A stretch of DNA of 64,000 nt, from the NCBI RefSeq assembly GCF_949628265.1, contig NC_088787.1, forward strand, positions 31,422,844-31,486,843, in the 5' to 3' direction. Made by a program: the position numbers and the translations under genes. This DNA is from Cloeon dipterum (lineage: Eukaryota > Arthropoda > Insecta > Ephemeroptera > Baetidae). This document shows positions 28,662 to 41,225 of the stretch, in pieces. Numbering within the stretch: the stretch's first letter is position 1; each line of letters starts with the position of its first letter. The notes beneath the pieces were generated by a model, which saw only the letters and a list, made by a program, of their open reading frames with translations, made no database searches and had not been told where the DNA came from.

Positions 28662-31252
28662 ATGCCAGTAGAAGAGGACTTGAAGAAAATGTCTCTGAGT
28701 AAGGATGATTGGTCTAGCAATAATTTGCGTTTCTAAACCAACATTTTCAGCTGAAATTTACACGTCGGACAAGACCGGCAATGACGATGCGGGTGACGGC
28801 ACCGAGGGCAAGCCCTTCAAAACAATCCTCCGGGCCATGCATCATGCTGGGAAAGAGCCGTTCCCTGTTATTTATGTTGACGGAAAGGATGCGGAAAAGG
28901 TAAATTTGAATAATTATTTTTTGAAATTGTATGTACATATGTATGTATTGATTTGAATTTAGAAATTCGAGCCGGCGTCAAAAACCCAGTTGAAGAAAAA
29001 CCAGAAGAATTGGGTTCGAGAGCAGCACAAATCCAACGACAAGGCTAAGAGGGAAGAGGAAGATGCTGATAAGAGAAACAAGAACCTGGAGGAAGCCAAG
29101 AAGATTACTCTGAAAGAAGATGCATCTTTGCCAGTGGCTATAAAAACCAAAATCCAAGCGTGTGAAAAGTACAGGGGTTCAAGGGTCAAGATTTATGGAT
29201 GGGTTCACCGACTTAGACGTCAAGGTTGAATCAAAATTGAATTGAAATTTCTTAATCTAATTTTTCTTCTTAATCAGGTAAATCCTTAATGTTCATCACC
29301 CTGAGAGATGGCACTGGCTACCTTCAGTGCGTGCTCAACGACCTGCTTTGCCAGACCTACAATGCTCTGACCCTTTCAACTGAGGCCTCAGTTTTGCTTT
29401 ATGGCACCCTTCAGGTGGTGCCTGAGGGAAAAAATGTGGGTTGTTTGAAATTAAACATTGAATTATTCATAAATCATGAAATTTGCAGGCCCCCGGTGGT
29501 CACGAACTCCAGGTTGACTTCTGGGAGCTGATTGGAGATGCTCCCCCTGGTGGAGCTGATGCAATTCTCAATGAGGATTCGCATCCTGATGTTCAGCTTG
29601 ATAACAGGCACATCATGATAAGAGGAGAAAATGTAATACGCAATAATTTCTAAGATTGCGTCATTAATTTAATTTTAATTTCAACAGACTGCGATGATCC
29701 TGAAAATGCGTTCGATTGTTATGCAAGCCTTCCGCTCCCACTACTTCGACAGGGGCTACTTCGAGGTGACGCCACCCACCCTGGTGCAGACTCAGGTTGA
29801 GGGCGGCGCTACCCTTTTCACTCTTAACTACTTTGGGTACTATCAAAAGAAATTCAACTTGTGGGCTTTACTGAATTTATTTTTTTTAGTGAGGACGCAT
29901 ACCTGACCCAGAGCTCGCAGCTCTACTTGGAAACCGTTCTTCCTGCCATGGGAGATGTCTTTAGCATTGCACAAAGCTACCGTGCCGAGCAGAGCAGGAC
30001 AAGACGCCACCTTGCAGAGTAATTTATTTTTGTTGCTTTTCGTGGGGTTTTCCAATTAAAAATTTGAGATCAAATGCAACTTATCAAAGAAACAGAAGGG
30101 AACAAAAGGTCAAAGGCTTTTTTAGTTCAAGTGAATGGTGGGAAAATCCAAATTTCATTTAAGTTTAATTTTACCCATGGAGCATGCTTTGGGTCACCGC
30201 TGAAGTCATATTAGACTATACAAACAGCTAATAAATCATGCCCTGATGGGCACGTTATTGGTTCAATCACTGTTGGAACGGCAAATTCAAGAGCTTCCAG
30301 AATATAATGCAAATTTACCCTTTGGAAGCCATCATGGTACTCAGGACCGACATGTTTTTAAAATTTGGTTATATTTTCATAGTAATTTTTTACATAAACG
30401 AAGTTATTAAACAAATATTACAAATATATTATGTTGTAACGTTTTTAGGTACACTCACATTGAGGGTGAGTGTCCGTTTATCACTTTTGAGGAGATGCTG
30501 GACCGCCTGGAAGACCTGGTTTGCGACGTCGTCCAACGAGTGCTTGACTCGCCTTTCGGATACATGGTGAAGGAGCTGAACCCTGACTTCAAGCAGCCAA
30601 AGAAGCCCTTCCGCAGGATGAACTACTCGGAAGCCATCGAGTACCTTAAAGCTAACAACATTACCAAGGAGGACGGTTCGTTCTATGAGTTTGGAGAGGT
30701 AATTTTAAATTATTGTTGGCTTACCTCAGTTATTGATGTTTTTTTCTCTAGGACATTCCTGAAATGCCTGAGCGAAAAATGACAGACGCCATCAACGAGC
30801 CTATTATGCTCTGCCGGTTCCCCGCCGAAATCAAGTCTTTCTACATGGCCAAGTGCCCAGAAGACAAGCGACTAACCGAATCTGTAATTTTTATTAATTT
30901 CTCCTCCAATTTAAAGCTAACATTTGTTGGACCTAAGGTTGATGTCCTCCTGCCTGGTGTTGGTGAAATTATCGGAGGTTCCATGCGTTCTTGGGATACG
31001 CAGGAGCTGCTCGATGGCTACAAACGTGAAGGAATTGATCCAACTCCTTACTACTGGTACATTGACCAGGTAAAAACATCCCTTGATTTTTGTCAATCCA
31101 ATCTCATCGCCAATTTGTAGAGAAAGTTTGGTTCCTGCCCTCATGGTGGATATGGCCTCGGTCTCGAACGCTTCTTGTGCTGGCTGCTCAACAGATACCA
31201 CATCAGAGAAGTGTGCCTGTATCCACGCTTCCTTGAGCGTTGCAAGCCCTAA
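28662..31252 (+). CDS. NARS1: Cytosolic asparaginyl-tRNA synthetase
   Basis: Class II synthetase that charges tRNA-Asn in the cytosol. The start [13 protein letters not shown] joins across an intron to [12 protein letters not shown], the animal-specific N-terminal domain ([21 protein letters not shown]). A Lys/Glu-rich linker with [17 protein letters not shown] follows, then the anticodon-binding OB fold ([31 protein letters not shown]). The catalytic core has [20 protein letters not shown], motif 2 [49 protein letters not shown] and motif 3 [19 protein letters not shown]; it ends [13 protein letters not shown]. All signature residues look intact, close in length to the usual 550. The 54-bp intron at about 30883-30936 is in frame and stop-free. 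AATAAA at about 31312. Tail-to-tail with VPS45, 185 bp between stops. Confidence 0.97.
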
Positions 31253-31437
31253 ATTCAAGTTGCAAAATCTTGCTTCTCCCTTGGGAATTGTTTAATTTAT
31301 AATGGAATTTAAATAAACTTGACCGTCTCATGAAAAAGATTAGTTATCTTTTAATAAACGAATATTTAATAATAAATCACAATAGACGAATGATTAGCAT
31401 GAGGTTGGAATTATTAATTAGACAACTAGCTGCTGTT

Positions 31438-33820
31438 TTATCTAAATTTTGATCGCGTCCTTCTGTTTGGGATGCCCTGTGTGGCAATCTGCACTTCATC
31501 CATGAAGGCAGCGGAATTCAACATTGTGGTGCCACCCAAAATAATTCGGGCCCCGGAGAGCTCCTTGTTCATTTGGTTGACCAGGCAAGATTCTTCGTAA
31601 GTCACCCCGCCAACAATAAATACAACCACGTCTTGGGCCCTGAAATTATGATAAATATCAAAATTGAGCTATTATCCAAATTATGAAACTCATTACTTCC
31701 TCATGGTGCTGCTTCCTAGATAGGGGAACAAAGTGTCTCTCAGTCTTCCTTTGATTAAATCCTCAAGTGTATCTTTCAAAAGGGGGTTGTGCTGCGTGAA
31801 GACGTTATCCACTCCTTTCAATCCCTAGAGGAAAATTGAATTATTGTGGATTTGATTATTTATCTGTCAACTCATTTACTTTTAGTTTTCTGGTAACGAT
31901 ATTCTTGACGTTGTTGACATCTGTCACGTCCATCTGGGTGCCAAACAGGTCGCATTGGCGAGCATGTTGACCTCCAAACTCGAGCAAGTTGTAAACCAAC
32001 TGAAACATTTATGCATTAAAATAAGATAATTTGTTAAAAAAATGCTGTTTTTTGCCAAAAAAAGCCTGCTGTGGAAAAATTTAGATGAACACATCTACAA
32101 ACCCTGATTAAAAGACATTTTGGTCAGATTTTTGAATCGCAAGAACAAGATTTTAGAAAAAAATGATTGACCTTGCACTTCTGTTCCTCAATCCCTCGCT
32201 TTTTGAGCGCTTCCATCAAATTAACAAGTGCATTGTTGCTGTGCTTTTCGTACTTGAGAGCGTACAGCATGACAAGCCGAAGTGCATCCTCGTCGCGGAT
32301 CGAACTGTTCGCTATCAACTGCTTCACACTCTGAAATAATAATATTATTATTATTATTGGTCTAATTGAACCTTAATTTCATTTCTGTACATTTAGGTGT
32401 TGCGCGTGATCATTCCTGCAAGTGATTTCCTGCTCAGCAACAGACACCTCCATCAGCTGATGCTTTCCTACTTTCGATGACAGCTCTCCGACAACGGTTA
32501 CGTGTTTGGCCACAGTTCCTGACATTTTCTAAAGCCATCAACTTTAGTACAATTCCATATTTAGCATTCAAGAACCAACCTTAAACTGTGGATAAGCCTC
32601 CACGAAAGTTTTCATGTCGGAAATGCTTTCAACTCTCTGTGTGCTCTTCGCCTTTTTCTGGAACTCCTCCATCAGGTTCTTAATTTTCTGTCCAGTTTCC
32701 CCAAAGTTGTTGTACTGGGCCTGTGAATGAATTTCAATGCAGATACAAGGCAAAATAGAACTCGACTTTAAATTACCTGCGCGTAAAACTCGTCATTTTC
32801 AGCAGACAAAACGACCTCTTTGAGTTCATCAGACACGCCTGGCACGTTTGCCAAACTAACCCGATTGTTTGTGATGGTCAATAATTCGTGTACCATCGCT
32901 TGATACGTCCACTGAACAATTTAAATCTTCAGAAAAAAGCGACAAATTAAATTAAATTTGAACCTGCAGAAGAAGGGGCGTGACAGCATCCTCGCGCCGG
33001 TCCAAAATTAGCAAAATCGTGGCAGAGTCGGTTTCGTTCCTGAACTCAAAGAGGGCCGACTCCTTTGACAGGATTTCTCGAACCTTATCAGCCAATCTCC
33101 TGGACAAATCAGAGTTTGCCTGAAACCTGATGAAAGGGTTCCTCTTCAAAGACAGCAACAGAGAGGTGATTCCCTGAGCGCTCCTCAACAAATTATATGA
33201 ACGCCATTGGAGACCTGTAATATAAATATTATTACTTGTTTTTAAAGGTAGTCGAATGAATACCTTCTGTAGCTCCTTTAATATTCAATGAATAAAGAAA
33301 CGGCGAGAGCGGAATGTAATCTGCGTAGAATTCTTGCACCTCTCTGACTGACTCCATCACATCAGACTCGGCTAGCTTTTTAAGATCAGCCTTCGAGAGA
33401 ATGTTACTGAAATCTACAAGTACACATCGATTGATATCGTAATGAATATAAATAAAACGTACATAAATAATAAACGCCATATTTAGGCTCTTGTAATTCT
33501 TTGGCTAGGTAGGCAATGTTTTCACTTGACGGTCGAACGAAGACAATGCACTTCAGGTGTTTCATGTGCTCCTGATTGCTTGCAACGTCGATTCTTTCGA
33601 AAAGAAACACTTCTTTTTGCAGGATTTCCGACTGGCTGTATGCCATGCTGACAATGCTTGTCTGTAATTATAAAAAGATTAGCCAAAAATTGAAAAAAAC
33701 ACTAACAATAAGATTCTCAATTCTCACTGTATCTTTGTCCATCAAGAGCAATTTCATCCCTGGACCGGACTCCTCACACATTTTGGAGATGTAAGACCGA
33801 ACCGCTTGCAAAATATTCAT
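31438..33820 (-). CDS. Vps45: VPS45, Sec1/Munc18 protein of endosomal fusion
   Basis: SM-family protein that binds endosomal syntaxins and governs SNARE assembly in traffic to and from early endosomes. The start [20 protein letters not shown], then [11 protein letters not shown], is close to human VPS45. Further blocks: [170 protein letters not shown] and [20 protein letters not shown]. The family-length protein (about 560) is complete, ending in a basic RRTRSKFR tail. ATG 33820 is 844 bp from the divergent ZFC3H1-like start. Confidence 0.97.
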
Positions 33821-34664
33821 TTTGACAAACAAGCCCACGGAACAGATTGCAAATTGAAACTTTGCTAACAGTAAATTAATTGTGTTATAACGACAGAAAA
33901 GTGACAGCTCGACTTATCGTCGATTTTTTTATTTCTCAAAAGAAAATAATTGTAAATTTTCAACTACACATAGCTACGCCCACGATTTGGGGATAAGGGA
34001 TACGAAATAATATGAGAACCACACGGCACGCCCCTTGAATGTGTACGTGAGATGGGAGTACAGACAGGAGTTGAGAAGGAGTTCAAATTAATTTTGCGTT
34101 AACCAGATGATCTTCACGGTTTTTGTTTGCTCAACAGATGGAGATTATTATGAACTGTATTTAAATTAATAATTTATGCAGGTTAAATAAAAGTTAAAGT
34201 GTGCGAGTTGAGAAATGCTGTGTGCCACACTTTTACAAGCGTTTACAAGTATTTTAAAATGGCGGCGCGCAACTCCGAACAGCACACATCACCTAACAGT
34301 CCTCACTCCTTACACGCATCACCTCTCACCTCACTCCAAACGTCGAAAGTACGCAACACAGCTTATTGGAAAGATTTCTCAATTCTCACGTTTTAGTATT
34401 ATTTTTAGTGCAACGATTTAGTTTAGTTTAACAGATGCAGATGGTGAAGAAACACAAATTAATGTCGCGAAATTACTCTTAAGTGTAAATACATTCCGTT
34501 AAACATGTAAGTGTTGGGTGAACCTTTAGTAAAAGGTGGCACACAAGGTTGACTCGCCTTTTGCTGAAAGCGCTGTTGCGACTGATAACAACTTGATGCA
34601 TATTTCGTGAACCCACAGTTAGATTGTAGGAGAATATTTAAGTGGTCGCAATAGTTTGAACCGC
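33821..34664. promoter_or_regulatory. Divergent promoter region, VPS45 / ZFC3H1-like
   Basis: AT-rich on the VPS45 side. From about 34259 an ATG in good context (AAAATGGCGG) opens a 45-codon frame ending near 34395; it could be an upstream ORF in the 5' UTR of the + strand gene, but I see no family match. Confidence 0.4.
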
Positions 34665-37500
34665 ATGGGCAACATCTACGACCCGAAGACCATGAGCGAC
34701 GTAACTTCAACCGACAGCGCTGAAGAGGGCGAAATACGTGACTCGGAAGAGGAGGGAAATCGTCGCTCTAGGAACCGTTCTAAGCATCGCAGGCATGGCC
34801 ATGATCTCAATACTCAGGTCGATTCCTCTTGTAACGTTCCAAAGCCCGTTTTCAGGATTTCGCCGCCTTCAAAAAATCATCGGTCAGTTCGGTCTCACAA
34901 GATAAAAAGGCCGCATTCGAGTCGAAGAGAGCAACCTCCTCGAAGCAGAAAACGCCGCCCGAGCGATGATAACGAATATAGGGAACATATCGACACTCAA
35001 ATTGCCAAAACTCGTCGTCGGTTGCAAGCAGCTGAGAAAAGTACGCCTCCGCCAGCCGTGTCTACTCCGCCAGCCGAGTCTGCTTCTGCAGAAATTCCTC
35101 AGGAAGATGAAGTATGATAATTTAATTTGCAGCCATGTTGTTTTCGCATTCCACATAATGTAATGTTTTTTCAGATCCAGGTGCTGGAGGTACCGCCAAA
35201 GACGTTTGAAGTGGTGCAAATTGACGATGAGGAGACAGGAAAGGACAATTCAGCAGAGATGGAAGAAACTGAAAAGGAGCTGACGCAGCTGCGACTTGAT
35301 GCTTTGAAAAGCAGTCTCGAGGCCAAGTGGGGCGGGAAGAACAAGAAAAAACAACGGAAATCAAATCCAGATGAGCCTTACAGCCCGACTTGTCCTCTGA
35401 CGCCGGTGGATGATTTGGACTCGACCACCTCACCGGCACCGAGCCCGCCAAGCCCTGCAGTCTGTGATCCAGAAACAGACGAGGACGAGGAAGCTCTCCG
35501 ACTTAGTCTGTTAAAGCAAATCAAAAAGTCTTCTGAAGACAAGGAGAATGAGACCGAGAGTACAAATAATGAAGTCCAGGTCCCAGAAACTGTAGCCAAT
35601 AACAGTGATAAGCCAAAAAGTTAGGATTTGCAGTAACTTTTAATATAATTACCACAATTATCTTTTATTTAAATTTTAGATGCTGTGACCGAGCAAACTA
35701 GTTCCCACACTAATGGAAGATTTATCATATCTATAGGACCAGACTCAAGTGATTCAGAATCAGGGAGGTTAGCTGTTCGATTTTACTTGAAAGGTTTTAT
35801 TTTAATTGAATTTAAATAGTGAAAAAGATCAAAACAACGTTGCTGGGAACATTGATCAAATGTTGAAGAAGATCAGGGAAACTGCGGAGGAGAAGAAAAA
35901 AAAGGTAGCTTCCCCACCAAAGAAGACTGCAGGCGGCAGGAACCAAAAGTCGCCAGCTAAACAAGTTCCTCTTAATCATCCATTGGTAAACCGATTTTTT
36001 GCATCAAATGTTTTGTAATATTTACAAGGACCACCAATCTAGTATTCTTTTGAAAATAAGACGGTTTTTGGGAAATAGTTGACTATTTTCAGAGGTCTCA
36101 GCCTCGAGATTTCAAGCATTGGCTGGCAGGACCAGCTTAGCCGAATTTTTCCCGGTGGCTGGCCATTTCATTGGCAGCTGACAATATTTTAAACATGAAG
36201 TGTGATAGTGCTAAACAAAAGTAATTTTTTTCTTTTTCTCTTTTTTACCCTTTTTAATCGAGCTGAGATATCTAATCAATTTAAAAAAACCTTCAATTTC
36301 TTTGAAGTCGAGTTGGAAAAACCACCGTTTTCAGAGTTCCTTTGGAGCTAAAAATAAATCAAACAATGTATTTTGTTTTTAGTCGGTGCTTTCAAAAAGC
36401 AAGCAAGCTGAGTACCTGCGTCTGAAGGCATTGCTCAAAAGGAAAGAAGAATTGCGACAGAAAAGACTGCAACACGCGACCCAAGAGAAGCTGGACAAAG
36501 CCAAAGCCAATAGTGAACTGCAGCTACCCTCGTTAAACGCGCTGGCGCAGTCTCTTCCGCTCCTCACCGAAGAGGAGAGAATCAAGCAACTGCGAGCCTT
36601 GGAAGCTGACCAGGAAAAATTCATGTGAGTCTTCAATTTGCAATTCTATTTGTCTATCACATAGGTCCGCAGAGAGAAGAGCAAAGAGCAGGAAGAGCGA
36701 CTTGCATCCCTGCGCAGAGACTTGGACAAAAACCTGAGCGACCAGCAGGAAGCGCAGGCAGTTGCTGCTGCAGCTGGTGGTCAGCGTGCGCAACTGGAGC
36801 AGGAAGCTGAAATGTTGCGCCGCCGACTTGCGGAGGTAGAGGCAGCTGCCGCTGCTTCCTCCAAACAGCACCAAACTTACACGCTCAAACTGCATCAACT
36901 GATATCTGAGGCAAGAAGTCCATTTCCGCTGCTTCTTTTCAAGGATTTATATTTCATCCAGCGAAAAAAAAATCAAAATTCACCTTCCGAATTTAAATTA
37001 GAGACATTTCCATAAAGCTTATCGCTGTCTGTTGCACAATATTCCTTTTTCCCCACTGGTAAAAATGCGCAAAATATGATAACGAGCTCAGAAAGAAATT
37101 CCCATCAATAATGTTGCGTATCGGACAAACCTAACTGTTTCATTTCAGGAAAAAGTGTTGCAAAAGTCTGTGAGCGAAGCTAGTTTGGAGGCAGCTCGTC
37201 TACGCGCTGGCTGCTCCTTGATTCGTGAAGCGTGCTCTCACGCGCGCGGAGACAACGAAGTTAAGGCGCTTGAGGACCAACTCAACGTCTTAGACGCTTT
37301 GGCCAATGGCCCACTCTCTTACCAGAGTCCTCTCGATCACGTCAGGCATGCGCGGATCAATTAGCGAATTCAATTTTTAACTATCACATATTTGCAGGAA
37401 CAAAGCAAATGGTAACTGGGATCCTAACCAAGCAGTATGTCCTGGGTTTTTGAGTGGACTATGCCGTTTTGGAAATAACTGCACTCTGCAGCATCCCTGA
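34665..37500 (+). CDS. ZFC3H1-like protein, short form ending at the zinc finger
   Basis: ZFC3H1 is the scaffold of the nuclear PAXT connection, which links MTR4 and the exosome to polyadenylated nuclear RNA. Exons 34665-35111, 35175-35619, 35680-35767, 35820-35985, 36383-36624, 36673-36910, 37149-37345 and 37398-37500 give 641 residues in frame. Features in order: EEGEIRDSEEEG and an Arg/Ser-rich stretch, ELTQLRLDALKSSLEAKWGG, TTSPAPSPPSP, an acidic region, IISIGPDSSDSESG with MLKKIRETAEE, two long coiled coils rich in Lys/Glu/Gln/Ala, SYQSPLDHVR and a C3H finger (CPGFLSGLCRFGNNCTLQHP, spacing C-x7-C-x5-C-x3-H), directly followed by the stop. Human ZFC3H1 continues about 800 residues with HAT repeats; they are absent here. 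Two introns (after 36910 and 37345) must use GC donors to reach the finger in frame. ATG 34665 was chosen because the longer frame starts at TTG. Confidence 0.8.
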
Positions 37501-37725
37501 GTGTAAGTATCTAGGTTCCTTTCCAGGTCAATTTCAGTGCCTTAAACAAGATTTACGGATCAGCTCATTTCAAGAAGAAGACAAATATATTTTTGTAATT
37601 TGTATTACATGTTCTAACATTTTTGTATCACGCGATGATGCCAAATAAAGATAACACAATAATTTGACTTGATGAGTTTTATTTACAATTTACAAAGAAT
37701 ACTGCTCCATGACGTTAAATTTACA

Positions 37726-38136
37726 TCAACCATCTCTTTTGTACTTCTTGCTTTTGTCTTTATCACAGTCTTCACGTCTGGAACTGTCTCGAGCACTTTT
37801 ATCCCGCTCAGATTTTTCTCTGTGTTTTGAAGATTTTCTCTCAGGGGAACGAGATTTCCTGTTCCTTGAAGATTCACGTTTCCTTTTAGAAATCACTCTG
37901 TTGGCACCAATATGCTGCACAATGGTGTTCGTGAGGAAGCGCTTGTTGGTTTTCATCAAAGGGCATTTTTTCCAACCTGAAGGCCCAACTTCAGAAGCTC
38001 TGGCAGCGCCCAACGTGGCTTCACGTAGCAGCTCCGCGACTGCACGCCTGCAAAATCCACAAATTAGGTGTGGAAATAAAATTTCATCAAAAATTTAAAT
38101 TTCTCACTTCTCCAATTCCACTTCATCATCTGCCAT
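37726..38136 (-). CDS. Small protein like human POLR1D isoform 2
   Basis: Exons 38136-38108 and 38047-37726 give 116 residues. The first half (MADDEVELEKRAVAELLREA, then RASEVGPSGWKKCPLMKTNK and RFLTNTI) lines up by memory with the alternative POLR1D isoform 2 (ELERKAIEELLKEA, MGPMGWMKCPL, TNKRFLINTI), a protein unrelated to the polymerase subunit itself. The second half is Arg/Lys/Ser/Asp-rich, ending KKYKRDG. Function unknown. It starts 613 bp from the RpL23A start and ends 225 bp from the ZFC3H1-like stop. Confidence 0.8.
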
Positions 38137-38749
38137 GGTGTATTTTAGCTTCAAAAGAATATTAATGGTGAGCCAAACGCTGCATTCTCTTGTGAAGTTG
38201 AAAATCTGATAAATTTTTAATTCAATTACCGCAGAATATATGTTGTTGCATCCTTTATTTTTGTTATGAAAACAAACCTCTGCCTATCTCCTTACCTCTG
38301 CCTGCTACCGTGCTCACAATCAGAATTAATAATGGCGTGGGCGTGCTCGTTCTTGTGACTTAGAAATTCGCAGAGACTTCAACGAAGCGCGGCGAGCGCG
38401 GCTTTCAGCCAATCAGAGGCTGACATTTGCCAATGAGAGAGCTTACCTTATCGTCGCAGCTGGAAAGATTTTCCTTTGATGGTGTCTGATTGGTCGACTA
38501 TAGCGCTCGACCTGCTACTCACAAGTGGCTGCATAGCGTTTGCTTGTGTAGCTGTGTTACATCCAACACCACAGAGCTGCCAACTGAATTTTAATTAATT
38601 ACCAAAGAGCTCATTGTGCTCAGAAGTATCAAGTTCTGTTGGTACACTGCTGTTTCGAAAAGCGGAGACTGTTGAGAAAGCTCTTAGCTCTGCCCAGCTC
38701 TTCCGAATCTGCCACACCACACGTGTCGCAGAGAGTCGTTCTTCTTAAA
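38137..38749. promoter_or_regulatory. Divergent promoter region, POLR1D-like / RpL23A
   Basis: Contains GC-richer sequence at 38370-38560 and pyrimidine-rich patches (GCTCTTCC near 38699, TTCTTCTT just before the ATG) that could act as the TCT-type initiator used by ribosomal protein genes. The start site is not determined. Confidence 0.4.
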
Positions 38750-39656
38750 ATGGCTCCAAAAAAGACAGCACCGAAGCCCGCGGCCGCCGGCTCCAGCAAA
38801 GCCGAGGAGAAGAAAAAGCCGGCAGCTCCTGCGAAGGAAAAGGGAACCAAGGATGGCAAGGTTGAGAAGAAATCGGCCAAGCCCGCCGCCAAGCCCGCAG
38901 CCAAGCCTGCCAAGCCAGCAGTGAAGAAGGCCGACAAGCCGAAGAAAGATGCGGCGAAAGCCAAGTCCAAAACGGCTTCGAAGAAGGCTGCCATCAACAA
39001 GGCAAAGAAAGTGCAGACCAAGGTTGGTTTTTCACAATGTGGAGCTTCCGGATTATCTATTTCTGTCATCAAATGCAGGTTATTAAGGGAGCATTCGGCA
39101 CGCGGGTGAGGAAAATCAGGACCTCCGTCAAGTTCCACAGGCCACACACCTTCCGGCCACCCCGCAACCCCAAATATCCCAGGAAATCGGTGCCCAGGAG
39201 AGACAGGTGTGTTGATATTTAAATAATTGGATAAATTCCTCTGTTCTAATGATGAATTTCTGTGTGGGAATCTCTTTGATTTAACGAAATGAAAACAACA
39301 ATATAACACGAACTGAAGCATGGCGTCACGCCATGAACATATTTTGGCTGTTTATTCTGTACAAATGTATAAAGTTCGCATCATTTGCCAACAGAATGGA
39401 CGCTTTCAATGTGATCAAGTACCCTTTGACCACTGAAGCTGCCATGAAGAAGATTGAGGACAGCAATACTTTGGTCTTCTTGGTGCACACCAAGGCGAAC
39501 AAGCACCACGTCAAGGCTGCAGTTAAGAAGTTGTACAAGATCAACGTGGCTAAGGTCAACACCTTGATCAGGCCCGATGGTAAGAAGAAGGCGTACGTCA
39601 AGTTGGCCAGAGACTACGATGCGTTGGACGAAGCCAACAAGATTGGCATCATCTAA
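38750..39656 (+). CDS. RpL23A: Ribosomal protein L23A (uL23) with histone-H1-like N-terminal extension
   Basis: Large-subunit protein at the nascent-chain exit. Exons 38750-39022, 39079-39206 and 39395-39656 give 220 residues. The first 90 are a low-complexity Lys/Ala/Pro extension ([20 protein letters not shown]), as in insect L23A; the conserved body follows ([60 protein letters not shown]) and ends [15 protein letters not shown] 38750 has context AAAATGGC; the frame is open upstream without another good start. AATAAA at about 39686. Intron 2 has a weak C/D-snoRNA-like arrangement (see findings). Confidence 0.97.
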
Positions 39657-40949
39657 ATTATGACCCAACTTGTTTTGTCCCTTCGAATAAATCCATTTTT
39701 TTCTCACAGCTTTATTGTTTTCATGAGACGTACACTAGCATTTTAAAATTATCTGAGGTCATATTTTAACCAACAGGAATCAAAAACTCTGGGAGGATAA
39801 GATTTATTTTCATTTTTTAAATGAATTAGTCAACCATTAGGTATCTATATAAGAGGTTTCAATATTTTATCAAAGGAATTTAATACGCCTACTTTTGAGG
39901 AGTGGTTTTAAGCAGTCTGTCGCAGCGCAATATTCAAGGTAATTTTAACCAAGCAAAATTCATGCAAAATTTTTAAATTTTAGTTGATGTTGCAGCTTAG
40001 CAATTTAGCAAAGATAGGCTTTTGCCTTATATGATGGCGTTTTTGTAGCAAAATCACCATCGACTGTTAAACTTGCAGGTTGAATTAATAAATATATTCA
40101 GGAATAAGCTAATTTAATTTTTGGAAGTGGTTAAAAATGTTCTAATTTATCAGATAATATTTGTAATCTATTTTATAAACTTTTTTTACCGTCTATACAT
40201 TGAGAATAATTTAAATTGAAAATTACTGCTGATCCAAGGGCTGCGAGGACGAACACAGCCACTTAACAGTGCTAAAATTTAAATTTTGAAATCAAATTAA
40301 ATATATTTATTTCAAAATTACCTCTGTGAGTATTTAGTTTTCTAATTTTCGATCAAATTTTCATTTTTATAACATGAACTCCTTAGGTTCCACGTTTTGA
40401 ACGTGATTTTGACGATTTATTTAGATTTTCAGATATATATAAACCTACAAATTTACAGTACTTGTTTAGTTTAGCTGAAAGTTGGCTTGTAAAGACGTTA
40501 AATGAAACAGATCAAAGCTCTCGACCCGTCAGGTTAATTAAAGAATTTAAAAAAATGGAATGTGATTTTTTCTTAATGACGAAAATGGAGCTACATGACC
40601 TGTTAGTCAGCTCAATTTTTAAAGCGTTATCTTGAACCGTTCCAAATTTCCCGGCCAATATCTAAAAATTAGGTGGTATTTTTTTCCAAAAAAGGAAAAC
40701 CATTGACCCACTTATCGATTCGTCATGTTAAGTGGATTTTAAAATTTCATCACGTAATTAAATTATCACTGATTTTGAATCATTCATTACTAATGAGGAT
40801 TATTCACTGTAAATCTCAAATTTTGTTGGATCAAACATTTTCCGCTTAAAATGGGTTGTGTTCTACAAAACACGATTTCAATATCATATTCCCGCCAAAA
40901 TCTAAGTCGTCGAATTGTAAGGGGAAAACAGCATTTCGTAATTCAATAG

Positions 40950-41225
40950 ATTTTTTGCTCTTTTTTATCCCTGTCCGAGGACTGGAGGACCGGGAAGGGC
41001 GCGACTGCACTAGCACGAATGCTGAAACCCGGGTCCCAATAACACCGCGAACGGACAACATGGGCGCACCAGGCCCACTCAAGGGCCACTGGCCTCCGCA
41101 CCGAGGACTGCATTGAGACGCTAGACATTTTTTGTCCCGTGAAGCCAAATCACGCATGCTGGAAAGGTGCAAACCAGCAAGTAGCGAGTCGCCTCCCAGC
41201 CCGTTGAGAAATTTGAGCATTTCGA
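40950..41225 (-). repeat. Possible SINE-like GC-rich insert
   Basis: A 270-bp GC-rich block with sharp edges in AT-rich DNA. On the reverse strand a box-A-like TGGCCCTTGAGTGG is followed about 40 bases on by GTTCG and GGGTTTCAGCATTC, loosely like a tRNA-derived head. No poly(A) tail or duplication is evident, so this is weak. Confidence 0.2.

Noticed and set aside
38629-39321. 230-codon antisense ORF over RpL23A
   Set aside because: It is the antisense of the Lys/Ala repeat extension, giving Phe/Ala/Gly runs.
40846-41220. ORFs of 86 and 124 codons in the 6-kb gap
   Set aside because: Opposite-strand frames over the same GC-rich block with no recognisable motif; better explained as a GC-rich insert.
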